Positions 26,397-36,747 of a stretch of DNA of 64,000 nucleotides are shown one piece after another (the stretch's first letter is position 1; each line of letters starts with the position of its first letter). The translations under genes and the position numbers were made by a program. The stretch is from Prochlorococcus marinus str. MIT 0918 (GTDB lineage Bacteria > Cyanobacteriota > Cyanobacteriia > PCC-6307 > Cyanobiaceae): positions 744,001 through 808,000 of the forward strand of contig NZ_CP114780.1 in the NCBI RefSeq assembly GCF_027359415.1, in the 5' to 3' direction. The notes below the pieces were generated by a model. That model saw only the letters and a program-made list of their open reading frames with translations. It did not search any database and was not told the DNA's origin.

Positions 26397-27872
26397 ATGC
26401 AAATCTCTATAAATCAGGAGACTCCCCAAGGCTGGTCAGGCTCAACATTAGCCATAGGGCTTCTAGAGGGAGATATAACAGCTCAGCTGGGGATTTTATC
26501 AGGAATATGCAACCCACAACTGATTGAGAAATATCTAAAAGAGAAAGAATTTTCCCCAACCCTTGGTGAAAGTGTCAAGCTAACTCTATTAGAAAAAAAT
26601 ATTCAACAAATTCTCTTAATAGGTTTAGGGAAACCCGAAGAATTCTCAATAAATTCTCTTAGAGAAGCAACTGCTATTGCTTCTAGAGCAAGTATTGGTT
26701 CAGAAGGAAAGATGGCTTTTCACTTCCCTTGTAATAATTTTGACTCTTCTTGTGTTGCAAAAGCAATGGCTGAATCAATAAGGTTATCAATATTCAAAGA
26801 TCTTCGTTTTCAAAGTGACCCCAAATCTCACAAAGTCCCTCAATCCATTGAACTCTTAGGCTTGCCAGAATCAGCGAAATCAATCCTAGATCTAATAGAC
26901 CCCATTTGTTCTGGAGTTGAACTTGCAAGAGAATTAGTTGGAGCTCCCCCAAACGACTTAACTCCCAGTTCCTTAGCAAATGAAGCTTTGAAATTATCAG
27001 AGCAATACAACCTTGAATGCAAAATCCTTAATCGGGCAGAATGCGAAAAAGAAGGTATGGGAGCTTATTTAGCAGTTTCTCAAGGATCTGATCTAGAACC
27101 CAAATTTATTCATCTAACTTACAAACCAAACGGAGAAATAAAAAGAAGAATCGCAATGGTAGGGAAGGGATTAACTTTTGACTCAGGAGGATACAACCTA
27201 AAAGTCGGAGCATCTCAAATAGAAATGATGAAATATGACATGGGAGGGAGCGCTGCTGTTATTGGCGCCGCTAGAGCCTTAGGGGAAATGTGCCCTGCCA
27301 ATACAGAAATACATTTTATAGTTGCCTCATGTGAAAATATGGTTAACGGGTCAGCAGTGCATCCAGGAGATATCGTTAAAGCATCTAATGGAACAACAAT
27401 AGAAATTAACAATACAGATGCAGAAGGAAGATTAACTCTTGCTGATGCATTGGTATACGCATGCAAACTTAATCCAGACTCAATAGTCGATCTTGCAACA
27501 TTAACTGGAGCATGTGTAATTGCTCTTGGAGAAGAAATTGCTGGTCTTTGGTCTAATAATGATCAATTGGCAGATGAATTACAAAAAGCCTCTAGCGATT
27601 GTGGGGAAAATCTCTGGAGAATGCCTCTTCAAAAATCTTATAAAGAGGGCCTCAAATCAATGCTTGCCGACATCAAAAATACAGGTCCTCGGTCAGGGGG
27701 ATCAATTACTGCAGCTCTATTTCTAAATGAATTTATAAATAAAAAAGTCGCATGGGCTCATATAGATATTGCAGGAACATGTTGGGCAGACAAAGATCGT
27801 GGGCTAGATCCTGCTGGTGCAACTGGATATGGAGTAAGGACTCTGATAAATTGGGCAATGAGTCAAGGTTGA
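26397..27872 (+). CDS. pepA: Leucyl aminopeptidase (M17)
   Basis: Cytosolic dizinc exopeptidase removing N-terminal residues. The C-terminal catalytic domain carries VGKGLTFDSGGYNLKVG, MKYDMGGSAAVIGAARAL and the family signature NTDAEGRL (about 340-347), with the metal ligands Lys, Asp, Asp and Glu in place. The N-terminal domain (about 1-160) is the usual regulatory half. Length 491 is typical. Confidence 0.96.
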   Translation: MQISINQETPQGWSGSTLAIGLLEGDITAQLGILSGICNPQLIEKYLKEKEFSPTLGESVKLTLLEKNIQQILLIGLGKPEEFSINSLREATAIASRASIGSEGKMAFHFPCNNFDSSCVAKAMAESIRLSIFKDLRFQSDPKSHKVPQSIELLGLPESAKSILDLIDPICSGVELARELVGAPPNDLTPSSLANEALKLSEQYNLECKILNRAECEKEGMGAYLAVSQGSDLEPKFIHLTYKPNGEIKRRIAMVGKGLTFDSGGYNLKVGASQIEMMKYDMGGSAAVIGAARALGEMCPANTEIHFIVASCENMVNGSAVHPGDIVKASNGTTIEINNTDAEGRLTLADALVYACKLNPDSIVDLATLTGACVIALGEEIAGLWSNNDQLADELQKASSDCGENLWRMPLQKSYKEGLKSMLADIKNTGPRSGGSITAALFLNEFINKKVAWAHIDIAGTCWADKDRGLDPAGATGYGVRTLINWAMSQG

Positions 27873-28228
27873 CTGATATATAGGTAAGGTATTTAACTCT
27901 ATTAAGAAGCTTTAAATAGATAATATTCTTCAATCTAAGTATTATCTAATTAGTCATAGATTTTATAGCAGAATCTTTTAGTTTAAGTATTTACCAATTT
28001 GCTTTTTAAAGATTTTAGTATTACTATGGCAAGATTATTTGATGAATTAGAAGTAGACAGACATGATCCAATATATCATTTTTAAGCTTGATCATTAACA
28101 ATAATTAAATATACTAATTGTGAATTAAGATCTAAAGTTATATATTAAGCCAATAAAACAAATAAAAAATAATAAAAGAAAAGCCCTTGCCTCATAATAT
28201 ATTAATTTCTTCAGTTTTTAATTTTCAA
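27873..28228. other. Intergenic region between pepA and msrA with no convincing gene
   Basis: Very AT-rich convergent spacer. The only neat frame is a 19-codon one (28026-28085, MARLFDELEVDRHDPIYHF) with no ribosome binding site. I see no strong hairpin and no RNA gene. Confidence 0.5.
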
Positions 28229-28873
28229 TTAATTTTCCCAATCAACACCTTTTCTACTATTTGATCCCCATACCTCATCCAATTTTTGATCTCGACCACA
28301 AGCATTTCTATAAAAACTATACTTGAGCTTATTTCGTTTAGCAAAATTTTGATGATAATCTTCTGCGATATAAAATTTTTCTAATTTTTGCAATTTAACT
28401 TTAAGCTTATCAATAGGTACACTTAATTCATCAGAAACATTTTGGAAAGTTTCCTTAGCAATATCTTTTTGCTTTATACTACTAAAATAAATTACTGGTC
28501 TATAAGAGTCACCTCTATCACAAAACTGGCCTCTGTCATCATAAGGATCTATATTCCTCCAATAAATCTTTAATAAGTCTTCGAAACCTAAAATTGTGGA
28601 ATTGTATTTTACTTGAATAGCTTCCTGGTGGCCTTTATGATTCTTATAAGTTGGGCTAGTACTCTTTCCACCAGTATATCCACTATCAACTGAAAGTATT
28701 CCTTTTATATCTTCAAAATCATGTTCTAAGCACCAAAAACACCCTCCCGCAAAAACACCAGACTCTGTTGTAGCAGAAGCATAATTTGGAAATAAAAATA
28801 AGCACAGATATATTATCAATAATGAAAGAATGAATGGAATAAGTTGAAATTTATTTAATCTAAAAAGATTCAT
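28229..28873 (-). CDS. msrA: Peptide methionine-S-sulfoxide reductase MsrA, exported form
   Basis: Repairs methionine-S-sulfoxide in proteins. The active-site motif [11 protein letters not shown] lies at about residues 43-53 and the family segments [12 protein letters not shown]-like, [16 protein letters not shown] and YRPVIYF follow. A hydrophobic N-terminal stretch (about 12-33) ending near ASA looks like a signal peptide, so it should act outside the cytoplasm. Its start overlaps the stop of lpxB by four bases, placing it at the end of the envelope gene cluster. Confidence 0.93.
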   Translation of the reverse strand: MNLFRLNKFQLIPFILSLLIIYLCLFLFPNYASATTESGVFAGGCFWCLEHDFEDIKGILSVDSGYTGGKSTSPTYKNHKGHQEAIQVKYNSTILGFEDLLKIYWRNIDPYDDRGQFCDRGDSYRPVIYFSSIKQKDIAKETFQNVSDELSVPIDKLKVKLQKLEKFYIAEDYHQNFAKRNKLKYSFYRNACGRDQKLDEVWGSNSRKGVDWEN

Positions 28874-30045
28874 TTTTTTATTAAATTCAAAATTTCTGCT
28901 GCTGCTCTTTCTGTTACGCCTGGCTCTCCTAAATTTTTCCTTAGTTGCTCATAACCTTCAAACATTTTTAATTTTTTCCTATCATCATCTATTAATGACT
29001 TTGCTAACTCAAAAATAGCTTTTGGAGTAAATTCCTTTTGAATCAATTCAGGTACCAACATCTTATTTAACAACAAGTTAACAGGTGATATAAAATCAAC
29101 ATCAAACCTCAGAAGTTTTTTTGCTATAAATGCTGTAACTCTACTTACTTTATATCCAACAATTTGAGGAACAAAATGTAATGAAAGTTCCATATTAATA
29201 GTACCTGACTTAGCAATAGCCAAATCAGCCACTTCAAAAAAGCTTGGCTTTAAAGAATCAGTTTTTTTTGAGGGCAAGACCTTCCCTTCAACTGCAGAAT
29301 TTTCCAAGCCATCAATTAAAAGTTGTTCAAAGCTCTCTTGAGCAGCAGGTAATAAAACATAAAAAGATGGATAACTTGCTTGGATTAATTCGGCGGCCTT
29401 AAGAAGTATTGGCAATAAATACTTTAGTTCTTGTGTTCTTGATGCAGGAAAGAGCAATAAAAACTTTCGAGAAGGGTCAACTCCAAGATTTTGACATGCT
29501 TCTCTTCGATCAACACTCGCTTTTAAGTTATCAAGCATTGGATGGCCCACCCAAGTAACCTTACCCCCTCTTTTTGAATAGAAGTCGGCTTCTTTCTGAA
29601 AAATCGCCAATATTTTATTAGTAAAACCAATCAAATCTGTTGACCCACCATCCCCTAACCTCCAAGCCCACTCTTGTGGAGCAATGTAATAAATTATGGG
29701 AATAGATGGGAATTTTTTTCTTACTTTTTTCCCTAAGCGAATATTTGGCCCCATATAGTCAATTAAGACCAAAGCATCAGGAGGCTCCCTTACAAATAAA
29801 TCATCAACTACACTTTGAGCTTTTAATGTAGGTATTACATAAGGCAAAGCTTCCCATAAACCAATTGCTCCAATAGAAGCTGTATCTGAAATCAGCTCTG
29901 CACCAGCCTCTTTCATACGAGCACCCCCTAGGGCCATTATTTTCAATTTTAACGAACGTCTTTTTGACTCATTTAACAAAGCTTTGACTAAAAAACTTCC
30001 TTGTAAATCTCCTGATACTTCTCCAGTACTTATAAGTAAGCGCAT
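28870..30045 (-). CDS. lpxB: Lipid-A-disaccharide synthase
   Basis: Condenses UDP-2,3-diacylglucosamine with lipid X to make the lipid A disaccharide. The 391-residue GT-B protein starts [21 protein letters not shown] (family N-terminal motif SxGExSGD) and has [24 protein letters not shown] and [21 protein letters not shown]-terminal [15 protein letters not shown] segment binds the donor. It follows lpxA by one base and overlaps msrA. Confidence 0.95.
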   Translation of the reverse strand: MRLLISTGEVSGDLQGSFLVKALLNESKRRSLKLKIMALGGARMKEAGAELISDTASIGAIGLWEALPYVIPTLKAQSVVDDLFVREPPDALVLIDYMGPNIRLGKKVRKKFPSIPIIYYIAPQEWAWRLGDGGSTDLIGFTNKILAIFQKEADFYSKRGGKVTWVGHPMLDNLKASVDRREACQNLGVDPSRKFLLLFPASRTQELKYLLPILLKAAELIQASYPSFYVLLPAAQESFEQLLIDGLENSAVEGKVLPSKKTDSLKPSFFEVADLAIAKSGTINMELSLHFVPQIVGYKVSRVTAFIAKKLLRFDVDFISPVNLLLNKMLVPELIQKEFTPKAIFELAKSLIDDDRKKLKMFEGYEQLRKNLGEPGVTERAAAEILNLIKK

Positions 30046-30046
30046 A

Positions 30047-30895
30047 TTAATTATTAATAGTTAAAGGCATAGAGCCTCTTCGACCATCACTGGTAGAAGC
30101 ATGAAGAAAATCACAAAGTTTCTTCGCTGGTGGTAAAAGTTTTTTTTGTGTAGCCAATTCCAACCCCTCTTTATAAACATGATTTGACCTATAAATTAAA
30201 TTCCAGACCTCTTGCAATTGTCTATATTCTTCAGGGTTTTTTTTATCAAGATTTCTTCTTCTAATACCTACACGATTCAATCCTCTCATTCTACCTGGGT
30301 GTCCCTCAACCAAGCAATATGGGGGCACATCTCTATCAACTCTTGTCATCCCACCAACCATCGCGAGACAGCCAATATGAACAAATTGATGAATGCCACA
30401 AGATCCTCCTATTACAGCTCTATTCTCAATTACCACTTCACCTGCAACTTGCACACTATTTGAGATAATCACTTCATTACCAACATTACATCCATGAGCT
30501 ATATGTGTATAAGCCATTAGAAGACTTCCATTACCTATTACAGTCCTTTCGCCCTCATTAGTAGCTCTATTAACGGTTACACATTCACGTAAAGTATTAT
30601 TATCGCCAATGATTACTTCAGTAGGTGCACCTTTATATTTTAAGTCCTGAGGTTCCAGTCCCAAGCAGGCTCCAGGAAATATTTTGTTTCCTGAGCCAAT
30701 TATTAATCTTCCATCAAGTACTACATTTGGACCAATAATAGTATTTTCTCCTATCTGAACATTTGGGCCGATAACTGCACCAGCACCAATAACAACACCT
30801 CTACTAAGTTCTGCGTTGGTATTTACATCAGCCAAAGGGTGAATCTCGACTGTGTTGTTAATCATAGATTTTTTAGATTTGTTCTGTTCAATCAT
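30047..30895 (-). CDS. lpxA: UDP-N-acetylglucosamine O-acyltransferase LpxA
   Basis: First step of lipid A synthesis. Most of the 282 residues form hexapeptide repeats of a left-handed beta-helix (for example [26 protein letters not shown]-type units). The active-site histidine region is [12 protein letters not shown] (about residue 135), and [10 protein letters not shown] follows. The alpha-helical C-terminal domain ends the protein. It may start at M1 or at the internal M11 ([14 protein letters not shown]), which resembles the usual N-terminus. Lies between fabZ and lpxB. Confidence 0.95.
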   Translation of the reverse strand: MIEQNKSKKSMINNTVEIHPLADVNTNAELSRGVVIGAGAVIGPNVQIGENTIIGPNVVLDGRLIIGSGNKIFPGACLGLEPQDLKYKGAPTEVIIGDNNTLRECVTVNRATNEGERTVIGNGSLLMAYTHIAHGCNVGNEVIISNSVQVAGEVVIENRAVIGGSCGIHQFVHIGCLAMVGGMTRVDRDVPPYCLVEGHPGRMRGLNRVGIRRRNLDKKNPEEYRQLQEVWNLIYRSNHVYKEGLELATQKKLLPPAKKLCDFLHASTSDGRRGSMPLTINN

Positions 30896-30899
30896 TAAT

Positions 30900-31355
30900 T
30901 CAATCCACCAAAGAAAACATTAATTCCCCAGAGCAGACCAATTTCCCATCAACTTTTGCTTCTCCTTTAACCTTCCCAAATCTTTGACGTTTAATGCTTA
31001 GCAATTGACAATTAATAATCAATTGATCACCTGGTACAACTGGCCTGCGAAACCTAACGCCATCAATACCTGCAAAAACAAAAAGTCCTTTAGGCAAATC
31101 AGGCATCTGTGTGACAATCAAGCCTCCTACTTGTGCCATAGCCTCAACAATTAGTACACCTGGCATTAAAGGCCTTTCTGGGAAATGGCCTTGAAATTGA
31201 GGTTCATTGATAGTGATATTTTTAATTCCTGTTGCACTTTTCCCAGGTTCATATTGAACAACTCTATCCACCAAAGCAAACGGATAGCGATGAGGCAAAA
31301 GGCCCATAATTTGCTCATTAGTTAAAGCAAATTTCTCTGAAGAATGATTAGTCAA
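30900..31355 (-). CDS. fabZ: 3-hydroxyacyl-ACP dehydratase FabZ
   Basis: Hot-dog-fold dehydratase in fatty acid elongation, 151 residues. The catalytic histidine is in [21 protein letters not shown] (about residues 55-75), with the glutamate in VEAMAQVGG on the long helix. N-terminal [14 protein letters not shown] is the family signature. It is placed between lpxC and lpxA as in many Gram-negative genomes. Confidence 0.96.
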   Translation of the reverse strand: MTNHSSEKFALTNEQIMGLLPHRYPFALVDRVVQYEPGKSATGIKNITINEPQFQGHFPERPLMPGVLIVEAMAQVGGLIVTQMPDLPKGLFVFAGIDGVRFRRPVVPGDQLIINCQLLSIKRQRFGKVKGEAKVDGKLVCSGELMFSLVD

Positions 31356-31362
31356 AACAAGA

Positions 31363-32235
31363 TTAAATAGAAGAAGATTTTTGAAAAAGCAAGTTAGCTA
31401 GTTGAGCATGTAGTTCATGGGACCCTCTGTAAACCAAAATTTGAGCTTTAGGCAATCCTACAAAAGCCAAATCACCTATTAAGTCCAAAAGTTTATGCCT
31501 AATAGGTTCATCTTTAAATCTCAATGGGGGGTTAAGCCAAGTGTGACCATCGCATACCAATGCATTATTTAAACTGCCTCCTTTAATAAGACCTGCATTT
31601 ACCAATGATTCTATTTGATCCTTGAAACCAAATGTTCTAGCAGGAGCAATCTGTTTGACAAATGTTTTTGGTGTTAATTCTAAAGAAAGCACCTGACTAC
31701 CTATAGCTGGGTAGGGGAAATCAATTATGCCTATTAAATTACAAGTTTTAGAAGGGGTTACAGTTATTAAACTAGATCCTTTACTTAATACAAAAGGTTC
31801 TTGTATCACCGGACAAGGCAACCGCGAGGTTTTTGCAGAAACTAAACCAACATCCCTAATAGCATTTACCCATTCAATAGCAGAACCATCTAACAAAGGT
31901 ATTTCATTGCCTGAAACAAGAATATGAACATGAGTCAAACCACATCCAACTAATGCTGCAAGAAGGTGCTCTACAGTTAATAGTTTTTTATTTCCTAAAT
32001 GGATTGAAGTACAAAGTTGGCTATTGACCACATGCGAAGGATTAAGAGTAATTGGAGGCTCATCACTATTTATCCACGAAACATGGAAACCTCTTTCCTC
32101 AATAGGCAAAAGAGTTACTTCTGATTCATTTCCACTATGCAAACCAACCCCTCTGCGACAGACATTTCCTCCTAAAGTCCAAGCACCTTCATAATCTTGT
32201 GGTAACCACTCCATTTCACTAGAATTTCCAACCAA
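31363..32235 (-). CDS. lpxC: UDP-3-O-acyl-N-acetylglucosamine deacetylase LpxC
   Basis: Zinc-dependent committed step of lipid A synthesis. Domain I has [16 protein letters not shown] and [19 protein letters not shown] (zinc histidine region), followed by [12 protein letters not shown]; domain II has the [14 protein letters not shown] segment with the conserved histidine-lysine pair. Length 290 is at the cyanobacterial norm. The start overlaps the end of the bamA gene by 17 bases. Confidence 0.95.
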   Translation of the reverse strand: MVGNSSEMEWLPQDYEGAWTLGGNVCRRGVGLHSGNESEVTLLPIEERGFHVSWINSDEPPITLNPSHVVNSQLCTSIHLGNKKLLTVEHLLAALVGCGLTHVHILVSGNEIPLLDGSAIEWVNAIRDVGLVSAKTSRLPCPVIQEPFVLSKGSSLITVTPSKTCNLIGIIDFPYPAIGSQVLSLELTPKTFVKQIAPARTFGFKDQIESLVNAGLIKGGSLNNALVCDGHTWLNPPLRFKDEPIRHKLLDLIGDLAFVGLPKAQILVYRGSHELHAQLANLLFQKSSSI

Positions 32236-34498
32236 ACCCTAAGTTATATCTCCAATCTCCATCAAAGTCCTTACTTGCAGCCTCTATACGAAGGGGGCCA
32301 ATCGGAGTATTAAAAGACAATCCACTACCAACAGAAAACCCCTTTCCTTTTTTGCCAAGAAGCTTTCCTGGATTCCCTGGAACATGTTTTTGCGAATCAA
32401 AATCACTACCAACATCTACAAAAACATTTCCTGAAATCATTCTCCAAAGTGGAACTCTATATTCTGCAGAAGCTTCACCAAAACTTCTCGAAACTGCTAA
32501 ATCACATGAACTCCAACCTCTAATAGATTTAGAGCCACCTAAACAAAATGCTTCATAAGGAGGAAGCTCTCCAATAACGGTTCCTGATTTCACTTGAAAT
32601 GCAAGCGCCTGAGAGCATGAATACTTTTCTCCAGCTTTAGGTCTACATCCTTTATGAATCTTTAACCAGTCAATTGGAATAAAATAAGAATAGCTAGCCT
32701 TTAAACGATTAAACGTAGGTGAATATTTTCCTACAGAAAGATATTGCTCACTACCTAAACTGAAAAAATTACCTGAGGTTGGATTTCTGGGATTATTTAA
32801 ATTATTATAAGTTACTGCACTTCGGACACCTACAAGTAAATTTTCTTTTGCACAGTTAAAGGCAATGCAAATAATATTAGAATTTGGAGTTGCATTTTTT
32901 GAGATTCTATTATTAGGTACACCGTAAGGTCTTTCTTTCGATGAGTAATCTATTGGCTTAACTTTCTGAAAATCCATTCCAAGAAGCACAGCCCATTTGG
33001 ATTTCTTAAAAGGGTTACCACCATTTAATGGTCTTGAAAAAGAAAAGTTACCACCTGTTCTTTGAAGCAGAATTGAATCACCTTCATAGTCAAACCAACT
33101 AGTAGAAGAATGACTTGTTTTTGCTGCTGCAACAGTACTAAATGCAGAGCTATTTAAGCCGGTATGTGCATGATCAATATCATAAACAGTAGAGGAAGAA
33201 GTTGCACCTGGGGCCTCATAATAATCACTTACCCCTAAAATAGTTCCACCACTTTTACTCCTAAATTCTTGAGGTACATCTCTACTAATAAAAACTGATG
33301 TACGGAAAGAAGTACGGTATTTATTACCTTTAATCCAAGGATCAGCCAAAGAAAAACTAACTAATGCTCCATATTCTCCATAAGTAAAGTTTAAATCAGT
33401 AGACCAAGATCTTCCTAGGAAGTTCTTTTCTTGAAGGCCTGCAGAGCCAAAAAATCCTTGTGTTCCACTATAGCCAAGACCCCCTGTTAGAGAACCTGTC
33501 CTCTGTTCAGTAATACCTAATACAATTATTACTTTGCCAGGTTCTCCAGCTATTGGCTTTAAAGTTACTCTGATATCACTAAATAAAGAAAGTCCATACA
33601 GTCTCTTTATATCAGCCTCAAGGTTTTTTCTATTAAAAATGACCCCAGGCTTACTCATCAATTCTCTATCTATAACCCATCTCTTGGTCTTACCTTTAAC
33701 TGGCTTTCCATTATCCTTTAATGAATTTCCTTCTTCATTAAGAAAAACAACCTGAATATCATCAATAGTTCCTTCTTGAACTGTAAGTTGAACCGTTCCA
33801 TTAGATGTGATTCTGTTTGGACCAGAAATTTTTGCTAGCGAATAACCTTTATCTAAATACCAAGACTTTAATTTATTTATTCTTAATTGAATAACATTTA
33901 AGTTCAATGTTTTACCATAATCTTTAGCAAAAATCTTTTGAATTACTTCACTAGATATCAAGGAATCTTCAGGAATAATCTTAATTTCTTTAAATACAGG
34001 GTTAGGTTTAACATTTACTGAAAGCTGTACTCCTAATGGAGTGTCTTTCGGCTGTATTTCTAACCCAGAAAACCAACCAGTAGCATAAATAGCATTTAAC
34101 TCTCTCTTAAGATCAGATTTACTTACTCTACTTCCAGGTCTAATAGTCATTGCATCATAGGCTGCATATTCCAATCTCCCTTTATCAGGATGATCTTCCA
34201 ATCCATTTATTACAACTTCTGAAATTAAAACCAGAGCTTCTTCAGGCTCTTGTTTACCTGAAATGTCTTTATCACTTGAGTCTGCAATCTCAATACTATA
34301 AAAATTCAAGGATGAATTTCTCAGGCTATTATTTTTATCATTTAATTCCGAACTGACTGATCCACCAAATAAAGGCAAGACCAAAGCTAAAAGATATGTC
34401 TTTTTGCGAAATAGTCTCATTGAAATAAAGTCAGCAATTCCATCGGTTGATTTTTCTAGGATAAACCTAACTTTACTAAAGACAAAGCTTATTTTCAT
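32219..34498 (-). CDS. bamA: Outer membrane assembly protein of the BamA/Omp85 family
   Basis: 759 residues. After an N-terminal hydrophobic stretch (about 30-50) comes a linker, then at least three POTRA domains (about 85-325; [40 protein letters not shown] and [14 protein letters not shown] are their starts), and a beta-barrel with the terminal GFGWKF ending in an aromatic residue. [27 protein letters not shown] contains the family's RG(W/Y) lid motif. It inserts outer membrane proteins (Toc75 relative). It heads a lipid A operon, reflecting shared envelope biogenesis, and overlaps purC by four bases. Confidence 0.94.
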   Translation of the reverse strand: MKISFVFSKVRFILEKSTDGIADFISMRLFRKKTYLLALVLPLFGGSVSSELNDKNNSLRNSSLNFYSIEIADSSDKDISGKQEPEEALVLISEVVINGLEDHPDKGRLEYAAYDAMTIRPGSRVSKSDLKRELNAIYATGWFSGLEIQPKDTPLGVQLSVNVKPNPVFKEIKIIPEDSLISSEVIQKIFAKDYGKTLNLNVIQLRINKLKSWYLDKGYSLAKISGPNRITSNGTVQLTVQEGTIDDIQVVFLNEEGNSLKDNGKPVKGKTKRWVIDRELMSKPGVIFNRKNLEADIKRLYGLSLFSDIRVTLKPIAGEPGKVIIVLGITEQRTGSLTGGLGYSGTQGFFGSAGLQEKNFLGRSWSTDLNFTYGEYGALVSFSLADPWIKGNKYRTSFRTSVFISRDVPQEFRSKSGGTILGVSDYYEAPGATSSSTVYDIDHAHTGLNSSAFSTVAAAKTSHSSTSWFDYEGDSILLQRTGGNFSFSRPLNGGNPFKKSKWAVLLGMDFQKVKPIDYSSKERPYGVPNNRISKNATPNSNIICIAFNCAKENLLVGVRSAVTYNNLNNPRNPTSGNFFSLGSEQYLSVGKYSPTFNRLKASYSYFIPIDWLKIHKGCRPKAGEKYSCSQALAFQVKSGTVIGELPPYEAFCLGGSKSIRGWSSCDLAVSRSFGEASAEYRVPLWRMISGNVFVDVGSDFDSQKHVPGNPGKLLGKKGKGFSVGSGLSFNTPIGPLRIEAASKDFDGDWRYNLGFGWKF

Positions 34499-35262
34499 TC
34501 TCTTCCTTTATAAAATCCCTTTATTCTATTAAGTATTTCACTGTACCCCTCTCTCACTCCTCCCAACTCCTTTCTAAAACGATCTTTATCAAGAATTCGA
34601 TCTTGAGGATCCTTAGCATTTAGATCCCATATCCTGCATGTATCTGGGCTTATTTCATCAGCAATTAATAACTGTCCTTTTTGATTCAGGCCCATCTCTA
34701 ACTTGAAATCTACCAATAAAAGATCTATTTTCTTAAAAAAATCTTTTAACAAGCCATTCACTTCTAAGGCAAGCCTTTTTAATTCAATTCTTTGATCATT
34801 TGAAACTAATCCTAATAAGTCCAATCTCGCTTCAGTAAGCAGGGGATCTCCTAAGGAGTCATCCTTAAAATAAAAATCCACCAAAGGGCAACTAAGAACT
34901 TTATCTGGGGGAATGGGTGTTTGCTTACATAATGACCCTGAGGCAATATTCCTAACTACTACTTCCAATGGAATAATCTCGACTTTTTGAACCAACATCC
35001 AGCAATTTTCTTGATTATCTAAAAAATGTGTCTGTATACCATTTGATTCTAAAAACCTAAACAGCAATGACGAAATTTCACAATTCAAACTTCCCTTACC
35101 CTCAACCTCAGCATGCTTTTTACCATTAAAAGCAGTTGCATCATTCTTAAAAAAAACTAAGCACTCATCTTGATGTTGAGTTGTAAAAATTTTTTTTGCC
35201 TTTCCTTCATAGAGAAGTGAAGAAATAGATTGTTGAATTGGGTTTCCTCTCACATCAAACAA
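34495..35262 (-). CDS. purC: SAICAR synthetase
   Basis: Purine pathway enzyme that joins aspartate to CAIR using [18 protein letters not shown] is the family N-terminal signature, followed by [17 protein letters not shown] and [32 protein letters not shown]. Length 255 is usual. It overlaps the start of bamA by four bases on the minus strand and is divergent from purD across a 75-base gap that must carry both promoters. Confidence 0.96.
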   Translation of the reverse strand: MFDVRGNPIQQSISSLLYEGKAKKIFTTQHQDECLVFFKNDATAFNGKKHAEVEGKGSLNCEISSLLFRFLESNGIQTHFLDNQENCWMLVQKVEIIPLEVVVRNIASGSLCKQTPIPPDKVLSCPLVDFYFKDDSLGDPLLTEARLDLLGLVSNDQRIELKRLALEVNGLLKDFFKKIDLLLVDFKLEMGLNQKGQLLIADEISPDTCRIWDLNAKDPQDRILDKDRFRKELGGVREGYSEILNRIKGFYKGRE

Positions 35263-35337
35263 AAACTAAGCTCTTATCCAATAAAAATACAAGAATCCTA
35301 GGGTAGCAAGCAAAAATATTTTTCCCGAAGAAGAAAT

Positions 35338-36747
35338 ATGTCTAAAAAAGATTTGGAATACAGGCTAAAACTTATCAATAAGAGTATTGCAATTATGAAC
35401 AGCGAAAAAACTCCTAGGCAACTGTTTTTCCCTCAATCAGCCAAAATCCTTGTAATTGGGAGCGGAGGACGAGAAAATTCTCTCGCCTGGACTATGGCGA
35501 AATCTGAAAAAATCAATCAAGTTTTTGTGGCCCCTGGCAATGGTGGAACTGAAGAGATTAATTCATGTAAACGATTAAATATTGAAGAATCAAATGGACA
35601 AGAATTAATTTCAGCCTGCAAATCTTTAAAGATAGATTTAATTGTCATTGGAGGAGAGAAACCCCTAGCGGCAGGACTTGCAGATGAACTTAGAGCGGCA
35701 GGACTAATAGTTTTTGGCCCATGTGCAAAAGGTGCTCAATTAGAAGCAAGTAAAAACTGGGCAAAGCAATTAATGACTGAAGCTAATATTCCAACAGCTC
35801 AATTTTGGACTGCCAATAATAAGAACGATGCTATAAAAATATTAAAAAAAGTGGGAGAGCCTCTTGTAGTTAAAGCAGATGGTCTCGCAGCAGGAAAAGG
35901 TGTACGTGTCTGTAGTTCTTTAAAAGAAACTGAAACTGCTATTCATGAAATATTCAAAGGCAAATTTGGTAAGGCTGGAGAAAAGGTTGTCTTAGAAGAA
36001 TGTTTAGAAGGACCAGAAATATCGATTTTTGCATTATGTGATGGGGAATCTCTGATAACACTTCCACCAGCGCAAGATCACAAAAGACTTCTTGATGGTG
36101 ACAAGGGACCAAACACTGGTGGAATGGGAGCATACGCACCTGCAAAAATAGTAAGCCAAGAAGAGCTGAATGAAATAAAAGAAACTATCCTTGTCCCAAC
36201 TTTAGAAGCTCTTATAAGAAGAGGAATCAATTATCGTGGAGTAATTTATGCAGGTTTAATGCTTACAAAAGAAGGTCCAAAAGTCATTGAATATAATTGC
36301 CGTTTTGGCGACCCGGAATGTCAAGCTCTAATGCCATTGATGGGACCTGAGTTGGCCGAAGTTCTCTATTCAGCAGCTCTTGGAACTTTAAAAAAAGCCC
36401 CTAAACTTTCTTTCAGCAAACTTATGAGTGCATGTGTTGTAGCAACAACCTCTGGTTATCCTGAAGATCCTAAAATAGGAGATAAAATTTCAATTGATTT
36501 TGATAAAAGCGATAAGAACCGAATTCAAATCTTTCATGCTGGAAGCAAAAAAAATGATTTAGAAGAACTAGTCACTTCAGGTGGGAGAGTTCTTTCAATT
36601 GTAGGACAAGCAGAAAATTACGAAGATGCGTTTAAGAATGTTTATAATGAATTAAAAAATGTTCATTTCGAGGGTATTAATTATCGCCTTGATATTGGCA
36701 ATCAAGTAAGAAGTGATTTTCAACCTATCAATAATACTCCTCAATGA
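35338..36747 (+). CDS. purD: Phosphoribosylamine-glycine ligase
   Basis: ATP-grasp ligase of the purine pathway. AKILVIGSGGRENSLAWTMAKS begins the N-domain only at about residue 35, so the real start may be the internal ATG at 35395 (MNSEKTPRQLFF). VVKADGLAAGKGV, GGMGAYAPAKIV and YNCRFGDPECQALMPLM are the ATP-grasp motifs. Length 469 (450 from the internal start). It overlaps nblS by four bases. Confidence 0.95.
   Translation: MSKKDLEYRLKLINKSIAIMNSEKTPRQLFFPQSAKILVIGSGGRENSLAWTMAKSEKINQVFVAPGNGGTEEINSCKRLNIEESNGQELISACKSLKIDLIVIGGEKPLAAGLADELRAAGLIVFGPCAKGAQLEASKNWAKQLMTEANIPTAQFWTANNKNDAIKILKKVGEPLVVKADGLAAGKGVRVCSSLKETETAIHEIFKGKFGKAGEKVVLEECLEGPEISIFALCDGESLITLPPAQDHKRLLDGDKGPNTGGMGAYAPAKIVSQEELNEIKETILVPTLEALIRRGINYRGVIYAGLMLTKEGPKVIEYNCRFGDPECQALMPLMGPELAEVLYSAALGTLKKAPKLSFSKLMSACVVATTSGYPEDPKIGDKISIDFDKSDKNRIQIFHAGSKKNDLEELVTSGGRVLSIVGQAENYEDAFKNVYNELKNVHFEGINYRLDIGNQVRSDFQPINNTPQ

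Noticed and set aside
28026-28085. A 19-codon frame MARLFDELEVDRHDPIYHF in the pepA-msrA gap
   Set aside because: No ribosome binding site, very short, and in AT-rich spacer; length alone does not support a gene.
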